Part shown: one piece after another, positions 31,928-38,985 of the stretch
How the letters are laid out: each line of letters begins with the position of its first letter
Position numbering within the stretch: position 1 is the stretch's first letter
Origin: an archaeon
GTDB lineage: Archaea; Nanobdellota; Nanobdellia; Woesearchaeales; JAHJEM01
NCBI GenBank assembly: GCA_020057445.1
Contig: JAGVFV010000093.1
Span: forward strand, 1 to 38,985
Direction: 5' to 3'
DNA length: 38,985 bases
Translations under genes and position numbers: made by a program
Notes under the pieces: generated by a model
Told to the model about the DNA's origin: nothing
What the model saw: the letters and a program-made list of their open reading frames with translations, nothing else
Database searches by the model: none

Positions 31928-33438
31928 AAAATGACAAGACAATGAAAAGACAAAAAATGATGGAAAGGGAATACAGGAAGTGCAGAGAAAACACCCTGCA
32001 TTCCTTCGGACTCCTCTTCCTGTCTCTAATACTATTCCTGATTATTTCCTCAGAGGCGATGGCGCTCGGTATCGCCCCATCGCGAAAAGTCGTCAACTAC
32101 GAGAGCGAATTCACAGTCCAGGCGACGCTCGTGAACAACGACGGACGGCAGATGACACTCTTCATCCTCCCGCAGGGAGAATTCGCACCCTATGTCCTGC
32201 TCGACAAGAACATCATCAAGATCACAGCAGAAGAAGGGGAAGTGAAGTTCACCTACACAGTCAAGGTGCCGAAGAACGCAACCACGCCCGGACAGAATCT
32301 TGTCCGTGTCGCATTCATAGAACTCCCTCCTGACTTCAAGAATCCACTCGTGACACCAGAGGGGCAAGTAGTGGATGTCGGAGAGAAGAGCGCGATCAGC
32401 GCGACCACAGCGATCGTCCAGCAGGTGGTTATCAACGTCCCCTTCCCAGATATCTATGTCGACGGCAGGCTCTACATCACCGGCGAGAGGGCAGGAGAGC
32501 CAGTCGCCTTCTCTGTCAGCCTCTTCAACAGGGGAAGCAAAGACACTGCAGTGGAAGGATATGTGCTTGTCAAAGGGCCGACAAACGAAGAGCTCGCCCA
32601 CATATCCCTTGGAAAAACGACACTCTCTCCAGCCCAAGAATCACGCATCGTAGGCGCCTGGACACCAGAGCACACAGGAGAATATTACGCAGAGGCCTAC
32701 ATCACCTACGGAGAGCGGACATTCACCCTCAAAGAGCAATTCACCGTCGGCGCTCCCTTCATCTCCATCGACACCCTGCGGATCGGCGCATTCCGCCTCG
32801 GCACGATCGCGAAATTCGACGTCGAACTCTCCAGCAAATGGAACAAGATGTTAACAGACATCGAAGGAGAGATGACAGTACTAAACAACAAAGGAGGCAT
32901 CGTCTCGTCATTTGAGACCACACGAAAGGACCTTCCCCCCTACGGCTCAGGCACTGTCACAGGATACTGGGACACCGCCGGAGTCACTGTCGGCGAATAC
33001 GACGTGAACGTCAAGATCAACGCAGAAGGAAAGACAAGCCAAAAGACCTTCCCGACAGTAGTCTCCATAGACTCCATAGAAGTCAAAGAAGGACAAGCAG
33101 CGATAGGACAGGTCATCGGCACAAAGAAAGGAGGCTCGACCACAAGTCTCCTCATCATCCTCGTCATAGTCCTCATCATCCTCAACATAGGAATCCTCCT
33201 CTTCTTCAGGAAAATCAAAGGCGCCCTCGGCAAGCCTCCTTCGCCACCTCAAACCCCACGGACTCCTCCACCCCCCTCCTCAACCAGGCAAGCCCCTCCG
33301 CCTGCAACCAGGCAACCATCCTCCTCGCCTGCTTCGCGACCAGCAACTCCCACCCAACCTGCACCCCGCCCTGCACCATCCCAAACTCCCACTCCACGAC
33401 AAGCAGCCCCTCCAAGTGAAACCATGGTGAACCAGTGA
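31909..33438 (+). CDS. Exported type I membrane protein with Ig-like ectodomain and proline-rich cytoplasmic tail
   Basis: Up to 509 residues; the start is uncertain (ATG 31909, 31915 or 31942), and 31942 gives the most normal signal peptide (basic region, then FGLLFLSLILFLIIS and cleavage near AMA). The ectodomain contains two or three beta-sandwich units (e.g. NEELAHISL, GEYYAEAYITYGE, GYWDTAGVTVGEYDV). A C-terminal membrane segment (LLIILVIVLIILNIGILLFF) is followed by a basic stop and ~75 residues very rich in Pro, Ser, Thr and Gln. It is paralogous to the protein at 34657-35859, which has only a short tail. It overlaps the end of the giant gene by 19 bases if started at 31909, and its stop overlaps the GTG of the next HTH gene. 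Confidence 0.82.
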   Translation: MRMRNVENDKTMKRQKMMEREYRKCRENTLHSFGLLFLSLILFLIISSEAMALGIAPSRKVVNYESEFTVQATLVNNDGRQMTLFILPQGEFAPYVLLDKNIIKITAEEGEVKFTYTVKVPKNATTPGQNLVRVAFIELPPDFKNPLVTPEGQVVDVGEKSAISATTAIVQQVVINVPFPDIYVDGRLYITGERAGEPVAFSVSLFNRGSKDTAVEGYVLVKGPTNEELAHISLGKTTLSPAQESRIVGAWTPEHTGEYYAEAYITYGERTFTLKEQFTVGAPFISIDTLRIGAFRLGTIAKFDVELSSKWNKMLTDIEGEMTVLNNKGGIVSSFETTRKDLPPYGSGTVTGYWDTAGVTVGEYDVNVKINAEGKTSQKTFPTVVSIDSIEVKEGQAAIGQVIGTKKGGSTTSLLIILVIVLIILNIGILLFFRKIKGALGKPPSPPQTPRTPPPPSSTRQAPPPATRQPSSSPASRPATPTQPAPRPAPSQTPTPRQAAPPSETMVNQ

Positions 33439-33659
33439 GAGAACACAAGAGACCGGACTATGTACTCATCCCAGATACTGTATTTAGGGATCGGTCAGTC
33501 TCAGTCATGGAATCCATGGTCAGATACCTCAAGGAAGATCGGGGATTTTCCTACCATGACATAGGAAAGCTCCTCAACAGGGACGAGAGGACTGTCTGGA
33601 CAGTCTACTCCCGCTGCCAAAAGAAGGCTGTACTTACTGAAAAAGGGAAAAATATTTAA
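33435..33659 (+). CDS. Small HTH DNA-binding protein (second paralogue)
   Basis: 74 residues from a GTG at 33435 that overlaps the previous stop (GTGA), so it is translationally coupled. DTVFRDRSVSVMESMVRYL and FSYHDIGKLLNRDERTVWTVYSR match the HTH at 21595. It ends the giant-adhesin operon. Inside its 3' end begins a palindromic TATA-like element driving the next operon, so it may also act at that promoter. Confidence 0.8.
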   Translation: MREHKRPDYVLIPDTVFRDRSVSVMESMVRYLKEDRGFSYHDIGKLLNRDERTVWTVYSRCQKKAVLTEKGKNI

Positions 33660-33690
33660 ATATTGCACATCAAAAAACCAAATAGGTGTG
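33651..33690 (+). promoter_or_regulatory. Promoter of the second exported-protein operon
   Basis: AATATTTAAATATT (33651-33664) is a perfect 14-base palindrome acting as a TATA box; the expected start is near 33685. AGGTG (33685-33689) is an SD for ATG 33695. No CTTACANTGTAAG-type site is present here. Confidence 0.6.
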
Positions 33691-33694
33691 AGCA

Positions 33695-33979
33695 ATGGAC
33701 ACTATGCAATCTTCAGAATCAACTCAACAATCAACAACCCCACCACACGACATCTCGAGGCGGACGATCGTCATCCTCCTCATCCTCGTCACCCTCCTTT
33801 CTGCACTCAGCACGCTCTCAGTACTCAACGAGATCAACAAGGTCAAGCTCATGCCTACGCAGAACAACCAGGTGGCGACAGGAAAAGTACAGCTGACCAT
33901 ACTTGATCCAAACGCTCCGCAGACACAACCTCCAAACATCGCCACAGGCAAAGTCGTACTCGAAATAAAAGACAGGTGA
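33695..33979 (+). CDS. Small N-anchored exported protein (94 residues)
   Basis: A 20-residue polar N-terminus precedes one membrane segment (RRTIVILLILVTLLSALSTL). The outside part holds two short copies of a similar strand, QVATGKVQLTILDPN and NIATGKVVLEIKD. The same T-G-[KR]-V-x-[LF]-T-I element begins the ectodomains of the proteins at 33986 and 37505, so all three share a common anchor-plus-strand plan. SD AGGTG, spacing 5. First gene of a four-gene operon. Confidence 0.75.
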   Translation: MDTMQSSESTQQSTTPPHDISRRTIVILLILVTLLSALSTLSVLNEINKVKLMPTQNNQVATGKVQLTILDPNAPQTQPPNIATGKVVLEIKDR

Positions 33980-33985
33980 CACCCC

Positions 33986-34660
33986 ATGGACATCTCCAAC
34001 AAGACACTCGCAATATTCCTCGTCGCGGCAATCGTGCTCTCGCTTGGAGGAACAATGCTCTCCCTCAATTCGCTCAATAAGATAGGGCCGACGGGGATGG
34101 CATCAACACAGATAGGTCGTGTCAATCTTACTATCCTCTCAAATTCCGATATCACTCTTGGGCATCAACAGATAGAATTCGGGATAGGTGTTGTGAATAC
34201 GTCTAGTGGTTGTAAATATGCCAATCTGACGCAAAACGCGACGAATGGTTTCTTTGGTAATTGTTGGGTGAACCAAGCGCAGATGCCCAACAGCGTTGTT
34301 GCGAATGAGACTAATTTTTGGTCTATCCAGAATGACGGAAACGTCAACATCACGCTCACTGCGACGAGCACACAGAAGAATTGGAGCAACTTCATCGGCA
34401 ACTGCACTGTTACAGATGAACAGAACTGGTATCGCTTTGCCGCATTCAATAACGCGACAGAGTCGGGGATCTCATGCCAGGGCATGAACACGACAGGCTG
34501 GACAAACTTCACCGGAGCCCAACAAGATGTTTGCAACAGCCTCGACTATGTTGATACCCGTGATACCATCGCGGTCGTACTCAATCTCTCCATCTGTCAG
34601 TCAAACTATCCGACAGGATACAAGAACGACAACGTCACGTTCCAATCAGCAGCAGCATGA
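33986..34660 (+). CDS. N-anchored exported glycoprotein, pilin-like plan (paralogue of 37505-38194)
   Basis: 224 residues: short cytoplasmic start, membrane segment (TLAIFLVAAIVLSLGGTMLSL), then a beta-rich ectodomain starting IGRVNLTILSNSDITLGHQQ, with several conserved cysteines (SSGCKYANLT, GNCWVN, SCQGMN, QDVCNSL) and about ten N-glycosylation sequons, ending AAA. No class III (pilin) processing site is evident, so 'pilin-like' refers only to layout. Part of the gene (about 34110-34340) uses T-ending codons unlike its neighbours and is nearly identical to the same part of the paralogue. SD AGGTGA; 6 bases from the previous gene; overlaps the next by 4. Confidence 0.8.
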   Translation: MDISNKTLAIFLVAAIVLSLGGTMLSLNSLNKIGPTGMASTQIGRVNLTILSNSDITLGHQQIEFGIGVVNTSSGCKYANLTQNATNGFFGNCWVNQAQMPNSVVANETNFWSIQNDGNVNITLTATSTQKNWSNFIGNCTVTDEQNWYRFAAFNNATESGISCQGMNTTGWTNFTGAQQDVCNSLDYVDTRDTIAVVLNLSICQSNYPTGYKNDNVTFQSAAA

Positions 34661-35859
34661 AACCTTTTCTCCTTTTTTTGATTTTCATTGCTTGCATCCC
34701 TACGATAACAGCCATGGGGATACAGGGAGTTGTCCTCAAAGACACATTATTCTTCCAGCCAGGAATGGAACGGCACTATGACCTCACCTTTTCCACCAAC
34801 TCTGGGTTCACAGAGGATTATGTCCTCTATGCACATATGCTGCTTGGAGAACAATCCCCTGTCGATCTCACTTCGTATGTCACCATCGATAAATATTATG
34901 TCAAAGAAGTCCCAACAGGATCTGTCATCCCCTTCACCGTCGACCTGAAACTTCCCGAAACGATTGACGTCCCAGGCATCCATGAAATCCGCGCAGGAGC
35001 AAGGGAAACCGGCACCGTAGGTGGTGGAGGGATGGGAGCGCTTACCGCAGCTGAACTGCGCATAATCGTCATTGTCCTCTTCCCTGGCGAATATGGTGTT
35101 GGAGGATTCATCACCACCAGCGTGAATGAAAACCAGACACTCCCCTTCAAATTCACCATCAGCAACTATGGCACGTCGATCTTGCAGGCAAAAGGGCGGG
35201 TAGGAATATATAAAGAAGGAGAATCCCTTCTTCTCGGCGTCGCACGGTCAGATACTTATCAGGTCAACTCAACAGGCAGCAGGGAATTCTTTGCCTTCTT
35301 CAACACGACAGGACTAAGTCCGGGCGACTACTATGCCCTTGGCACCCTGATATGGAGCAAGAATAACGAAACCCAATACAATGCGACTTTCAGCATAGGA
35401 TCCAAAAGCGCGTTCATCGTCGACTATACCAAAGAAGCATATGTAGACACGGTCAACAAGATGGAATTCATCGTCCGCTCACTTTGGAACAACAAAATCA
35501 ACAACATCTATGTCGATGCCTTCCTTCTCGATAAAAATAATAAGACAATCGCATCCTTCCCTACCACGTCCAAACAGCTCAGCCCCTGGCAGACAGATAC
35601 GGTCCTTGGATACCTAGACACGAAAAATGTTCCCGAGGGAAATTACACACTGCGCATGCGTCTCAATTACGACACCAGCCAAACCACATTCGAAGGCAAT
35701 ATCTCCATCCTTCCAAAGCCTCCGGCAGAAACACCGCAGCCCGAAGTTAAGAAAGAACACGCATCACTCCCCCGCTATGTCAGTATCATGTTCATCATCA
35801 TAGGCGCACTTCTTATCATGCTCCTCATTCTCGTTTTCATCATCATAAAAAGGAGATGA
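34657..35859 (+). CDS. Exported type I membrane protein with Ig-like ectodomain
   Basis: 400 residues: signal peptide (FLLFLIFIACIPTITAMG), beta-sandwich ectodomain (including SPGDYYALGTLIW and LGYLDTKNVPEGNYTLRM) and a C-terminal membrane segment (YVSIMFIIIGALLIMLLILVFIII) with a tiny basic tail. It is clearly paralogous to 31909-33438: WTPEHTGEYY / GYWDTAGVTVGEY there corresponds to LSPGDYYAL / GYLDTKNVPEGNY here. It starts within the previous stop codon (ATGA overlap) and is followed after 3 bases by the next gene. Confidence 0.8.
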   Translation: MKPFLLFLIFIACIPTITAMGIQGVVLKDTLFFQPGMERHYDLTFSTNSGFTEDYVLYAHMLLGEQSPVDLTSYVTIDKYYVKEVPTGSVIPFTVDLKLPETIDVPGIHEIRAGARETGTVGGGGMGALTAAELRIIVIVLFPGEYGVGGFITTSVNENQTLPFKFTISNYGTSILQAKGRVGIYKEGESLLLGVARSDTYQVNSTGSREFFAFFNTTGLSPGDYYALGTLIWSKNNETQYNATFSIGSKSAFIVDYTKEAYVDTVNKMEFIVRSLWNNKINNIYVDAFLLDKNNKTIASFPTTSKQLSPWQTDTVLGYLDTKNVPEGNYTLRMRLNYDTSQTTFEGNISILPKPPAETPQPEVKKEHASLPRYVSIMFIIIGALLIMLLILVFIIIKRR

Positions 35860-35862
35860 ACA

Positions 35863-36291
35863 ATGAAGAAAAGACAAGCACTCCTCTTCCTTATCGCCTT
35901 TTTTTTTCTTATCTCTGCAGTCACTTCAATACTCTATGGCATATTCGCCCGGCCATTCGAGAAAATAACAATCCAAGTCAATGGTACCATATCAGGAGGC
36001 AATACATTAGGATTTAATGTTGCTACAGATGCGCTTGCCTTTGGCCACGTCCCCAGACATGCAACAGGCAAACGCTATCTTATTCTTACGAACGGGCTGT
36101 CTCAACCAATTACCGTCAAGATCTATGACACTGGCAACATCTCCCCCTACCTCACCGTCAACGAAAGCATTATCCGTCTTCCACCGCAATCCGAGCACAA
36201 CATCTCCATACTCCTGACACCGACGGACTCGGCAGCAGGGTATTACGAAGGATTCATCACAGCAGCATACTACCGTCGCTTCATCTCCTGA
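35863..36291 (+). CDS. N-anchored small exported protein
   Basis: 142 residues. A basic start and membrane segment (ALLFLIAFFFLISAVTSILYG) precede a single beta-sandwich-like domain (FNVATDALAFGHVPRHATGKRYLIL, then NISPYLTVNESIIRL). The domain resembles a small Ig-like or MSP-type fold, but I do not assign a family. SD GGAGATG. Last gene of the operon; the 3' end overlaps the convergent methyltransferase gene by 11 bases. Confidence 0.75.
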   Translation: MKKRQALLFLIAFFFLISAVTSILYGIFARPFEKITIQVNGTISGGNTLGFNVATDALAFGHVPRHATGKRYLILTNGLSQPITVKIYDTGNISPYLTVNESIIRLPPQSEHNISILLTPTDSAAGYYEGFITAAYYRRFIS

Positions 36292-37408
36292 GACACTCAA
36301 CCACGACCTCGCAATGCTCTGTCTGCGGAAACAGGTCAAAGACCTTGACCGATTCCACACGGAAGACTTTCAAGAGCAGAGGCAACTCCTTTGCCAGCTG
36401 CTCAGGATTGCACGAGACATATACGAGGACTTGCGGTCTCTTCTCGACAAGCCAATCAAGCGTCTTTCTTGGCATGCCAGACCGTGGGGGGTCGACGAGG
36501 GCAAATATTTTTTCTGGAATTTGCATGCGGCCGATCTTTTCAGCATCAAAGCATATTGCTTTACCGATTCGCTTATTCTCTTTCAGATTTTCCTCTGCCA
36601 ACTGCACACTTTCTTCAAAAGACTCCACAATCAGGACTTCCTCAAACAAGGGAGAAAGGCAAACACCGAACGTGCCAACGCCTCCGAAGAGATCAAGCAA
36701 CGAAATTCCTTTCCGTTCATGATTCTCAAACAATCTGTAGACATGATCAACCATCTCCTTTGCCATTGCAGGATTATTCTGGAAAAAACCTTGGATACTG
36801 TGCTTGAGGACGCATCCACGCACGTCCTCTTCCAAGAAGGAGCTTCCTTTGAGCACTTCATACCTCTCACTTATGCTCACATCGGATTTCTTGCCAACGA
36901 ATGCAAGGACGACATTTTCAGCGCTCGGAGAACCTGCAAACGATCTGATGCGATCCCTCTCTTCCTGTAGACGGACAAACTCCTCATTCATCACAAAAGA
37001 CACTGAAGCGCTCTTTCGAAACAGGGAAGACCTGATCACTGCATACTTTAAGCATCCGGACTGCCTTCTGATATCAAATATATTCGGCGACTCTTTTACA
37101 AACCAAGAGCGGACATCTTTCAATAACTCATTTACCTGATCATTTGCAATAGGGCAGTCCTCAATATCAATGATCGTCTTCCAATCATTCCTCTTTCTTA
37201 ATCCCAATCCTTTCTCATGGAAGATGAAATCCATGCGATTCCGATAACCGAACGGGCTTCCTGAGAGAATATCAACAGGACAACCTACGCCAACTCTCCT
37301 CAAGAGCGATTCAACACGCATCCTCTTCTGTTCGACCTGCGCATCATACGGCACGTGCTGGAGAGTACATCCTCCGCACCTTCCGAAATACTTGCACTTC
37401 GCGTCCAT
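36281..37408 (-). CDS. TrmA/RlmD-family RNA (uracil-5-)-methyltransferase, 4Fe-4S
   Basis: 375 residues. Iron-sulfur ligands are Cys5, Cys11, Cys14 and Cys85 (CPI). SAM-binding LLDLFGGVGTFG follows, then LVDPPRSGMP, VSCNP with the catalytic Cys, and the final HCEVVV with the conserved Glu. The family methylates U54 of tRNA or specific uracils of 23S rRNA; in archaea both exist, so the target is open. It lacks the N-terminal TRAM domain, as do some archaeal members. A minus-strand TATA (~37423-37435) gives a leaderless start. It interrupts the surface-protein cluster on the other strand. Confidence 0.92.
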   Translation of the reverse strand: MDAKCKYFGRCGGCTLQHVPYDAQVEQKRMRVESLLRRVGVGCPVDILSGSPFGYRNRMDFIFHEKGLGLRKRNDWKTIIDIEDCPIANDQVNELLKDVRSWFVKESPNIFDIRRQSGCLKYAVIRSSLFRKSASVSFVMNEEFVRLQEERDRIRSFAGSPSAENVVLAFVGKKSDVSISERYEVLKGSSFLEEDVRGCVLKHSIQGFFQNNPAMAKEMVDHVYRLFENHERKGISLLDLFGGVGTFGVCLSPLFEEVLIVESFEESVQLAEENLKENKRIGKAICFDAEKIGRMQIPEKIFALVDPPRSGMPRKTLDWLVEKRPQVLVYVSCNPEQLAKELPLLLKVFRVESVKVFDLFPQTEHCEVVVECLRR

Positions 37409-37504
37409 TTTCCTGAGAAAATGGTGTTTTTATTAATAATTACCGCTCCTCATCTCTGCATAATAGCAAAACTTATATATGAGTTTCCTCAAAAACCAAT
37501 AAAT
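37409..37504. promoter_or_regulatory. Divergent promoter region, methyltransferase / exported glycoprotein
   Basis: A minus-strand TATA-like ATTAATAAAAA (~37423-37435) serves the methyltransferase. ACTTATATATGAG (~37470-37483) serves the rightward gene, about 26 bases before ATG 37505; both mRNAs would be leaderless. Confidence 0.55.
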
Positions 37505-38194
37505 ATGGTATCCAATAAAACACTAGCCCTTCTCATCGTTGTCACTGTGCTTCTTTCTGTCTCTGCGCAGTTCATCAGCATCTCAAGGCTCGCTCAGATA
37601 CAAAGGCCATCTATACCAGAAGGTACTGGAATGGTATCAACACAGACAGGTCGTGTCAACTTCACTATTTCCTCTAATTCTGATATCACTCTCGGGCATC
37701 AACAGGTGGATTTTGGCTCTGGTGTTATCAACGTGTCTAGTGGTTGTAAATATGTCAATCTGACTCAAAACGCGACGAATGGTTTCTTTGGCAATTGTTG
37801 GGTGAACCAGGCGCAGGCGCCAAACACAGTTGTCGCGAATGAGACCGCTTTTTGGTCTATCCAAAATGACGGAAACATCAACATCACGCTCACTGCGACA
37901 AGCGCACAGAAGAATTGGAGCAACTTCATCGGCAACTGCTCTGTCTCCTCAGAAGCGAATTGGTATCGCTATGCAGCATTCAATAACGCAACTGAAACAG
38001 GAGTTTCGTGCCAGGGTATGAACATGACAGGTTGGACAAATTTCACCGGAGACCAACAAGAGATTTGCACAAGCCTCGACTACCATGACACCTATGATAC
38101 CATCGCAGTCGTCCTCAATCTCACCATATGCCAGTCAAACTATCCAACAGGATACAAGAACGACAACGTCACCTTCAGCGCGGCAGCAGCATAA
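37505..38194 (+). CDS. N-anchored exported glycoprotein (paralogue of 33986-34660)
   Basis: 229 residues from ATG 37505, chosen because the TATA at ~37475 makes it leaderless; an in-frame upstream extension lies over the convergent gene and is spurious. Membrane segment TLALLIVVTVLLSVSAQFI, then TGRVNFTISSNSDITLGHQQ and the same Cys pattern and sequons as its paralogue, ending SAAAA. The two proteins share most of their ectodomains, with near-identical DNA in the 5' third of the ectodomain. It has its own promoter, separate from the four-gene operon. Confidence 0.82.
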   Translation: MVSNKTLALLIVVTVLLSVSAQFISISRLAQIQRPSIPEGTGMVSTQTGRVNFTISSNSDITLGHQQVDFGSGVINVSSGCKYVNLTQNATNGFFGNCWVNQAQAPNTVVANETAFWSIQNDGNINITLTATSAQKNWSNFIGNCSVSSEANWYRYAAFNNATETGVSCQGMNMTGWTNFTGDQQEICTSLDYHDTYDTIAVVLNLTICQSNYPTGYKNDNVTFSAAAA

Positions 38195-38226
38195 AATATA
38201 TATATGCTCTGCATTGAAGAGCTTCC

Positions 38227-38985
38227 ATGAGGCGTGACATTCCTGTAATACTTCTTGTCTTTCTCTTTGTCTTCCATAGCGTCGTCATCACCGGCTACAT
38301 CATCTATTCGACACAGAACATCATCACAGGCCAGGCGACTGTCCAGCAAGGGAAGGTCTCCCTCTGCATCAACAACGTCCCCTTCCTCAACCTTTCCTCC
38401 TGCGGCCACAACCTCACCGAAGACACAGAATACTACTGCTTTGCAAACGCCACAGACACTGACGGAGATACCCTCCTCTTCTATTCCGAATTCATCACAC
38501 CGAGAAGGGTCTTCACCATGACGCCCATGGGCATCATCAGCTTCACGCCGACAAACGACGACGTCGGCAACCACACCGCCAACATCAGCGTGAACGATTC
38601 TGTCTGTCCGGGAGTCTCCCCGTCAGAGCTCTTCTCATTCGAAGTCCATAATGTGAACGACCCGCCCTACCTGAACCAGTCCATCCCTGACCAATTCCTC
38701 ATCGAAAACACGCAGCTACGCACCTTCTACCTCAACAACCACTTCACAGACCCTGATGCCGACCCCCTCACCTACACAAACACCCTCACAGGCAACTTCG
38801 AGATTACCATAGCACCATCATCACAGGTCGTCATCAACCCCACGACCTGCCCTGCAGAAGACTATGTCATCTTCATCGCAAAAGACCCCTATAACCTCAC
38901 TGCAGAATCAAACCTTGTCAAGCTCAACTGCTCAGTACTGCTCACTCCTGAAGAGCAGGTCGGCACTGGAGAAGGCGGCGGGGGC
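38227..38985 (+). CDS. N-anchored exported protein with cadherin/Ig-like modules (partial, runs off the window)
   Basis: The frame is open from ATG 38227 to the end of the window (253 codons). A short start and membrane segment (VILLVFLFVFHSVVITGYIIY) are followed by TGQATVQQGKVSLCI, echoing the T-G-x-V-x-L element of the neighbours. Two Ig/cadherin-like modules follow (DTDGDTLLFYSEF, then NDPPYLNQSIPDQFLIENTQ and FTDPDADPLTY), with several N-glycosylation sequons. The visible end is a Gly-rich stretch (GTGEGGGG), probably a linker. TATA-like AAAATATATATATG (38194-38207) lies ~26 bases upstream. The gene continues beyond the window. Confidence 0.82.
   Translation, partial: MRRDIPVILLVFLFVFHSVVITGYIIYSTQNIITGQATVQQGKVSLCINNVPFLNLSSCGHNLTEDTEYYCFANATDTDGDTLLFYSEFITPRRVFTMTPMGIISFTPTNDDVGNHTANISVNDSVCPGVSPSELFSFEVHNVNDPPYLNQSIPDQFLIENTQLRTFYLNNHFTDPDADPLTYTNTLTGNFEITIAPSSQVVINPTTCPAEDYVIFIAKDPYNLTAESNLVKLNCSVLLTPEEQVGTGEGGGG

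Noticed and set aside
33600..33694. A CTTACANTGTAAG operator before the second exported-protein operon
   Set aside because: TACTTACTGAA at ~33631 contains only one half-site; no palindrome is present.

Overview
The window looks like a chromosomal piece of an archaeon, most likely a small-genome (DPANN-like, Woesearchaeota/Pacearchaeota-type) lineage; the exact placement is inference. Support comes from archaeal-type information genes (archaeal DnaG primase, TFS, NMD3, DUF460, HerA-type ATPase, a signal peptidase with a Ser-His pair, TrmB regulator), TATA boxes about 25 bases upstream of many start codons, apparent leaderless starts, a tRNA interrupted in the anticodon loop, tight packing with overlapping convergent genes, and many N-glycosylation sequons in the surface proteins.

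Layout. 1-5.6 kb: the tail of an unknown gene, a HerA-family ATPase, a membrane-anchored parvulin with a degenerate thioredoxin-like tail, a probable structured RNA, DnaG, and a small membrane protein. 5.6-9.6 kb: a compact dTTP-supply block. Leftward run a tandem ThyX-like thymidylate synthase and a fusion of a DNPH1/deoxyribosyltransferase-like domain with thymidylate kinase; rightward run a degenerate P-loop protein and dCMP deaminase, from a shared divergent promoter. Together they would give dCMP to dUMP to dTMP to dTDP. 9.6-13.6 kb: an UMF1-type MFS transporter, a DUF167 protein, a secreted beta-rich protein divergent from a TrmB-type regulator with a palindrome between them, and TFS. 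A 131-bp inverted-repeat element with an 8-bp target duplication sits at 13.6-13.7 kb. 13.7-20.9 kb: signal peptidase I, NMD3, DUF460, PRPP synthetase, a Hel308-like protein lacking the first motor domain, an interrupted tRNA, and a PlsB-like acyltransferase.

20.9-38.9 kb: a surface-structure region. It opens with tRNA-Asn, an upstream tRNA-like fragment, and four palindromic CTTACANTGTAAG-type sites in front of a small HTH gene. That gene is coupled to a gene for a ~3383-residue N-anchored giant glycoprotein (FG-GAP/integrin-like repeats, parallel beta-helix, Ig-like modules, Cys-rich end), then a type I membrane protein with a proline-rich tail and a second small HTH gene. A second operon encodes four membrane-anchored exported proteins. 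After a TrmA/RlmD-type methyltransferase on the other strand come a close paralogue of one of them and another exported protein running off the window. The best candidate for an undescribed system is this HTH/operator/giant-adhesin locus with its pilin-like N-anchored companions; the tandem ThyX with complementary motif loss and the half-Hel308 are the most striking single genes.
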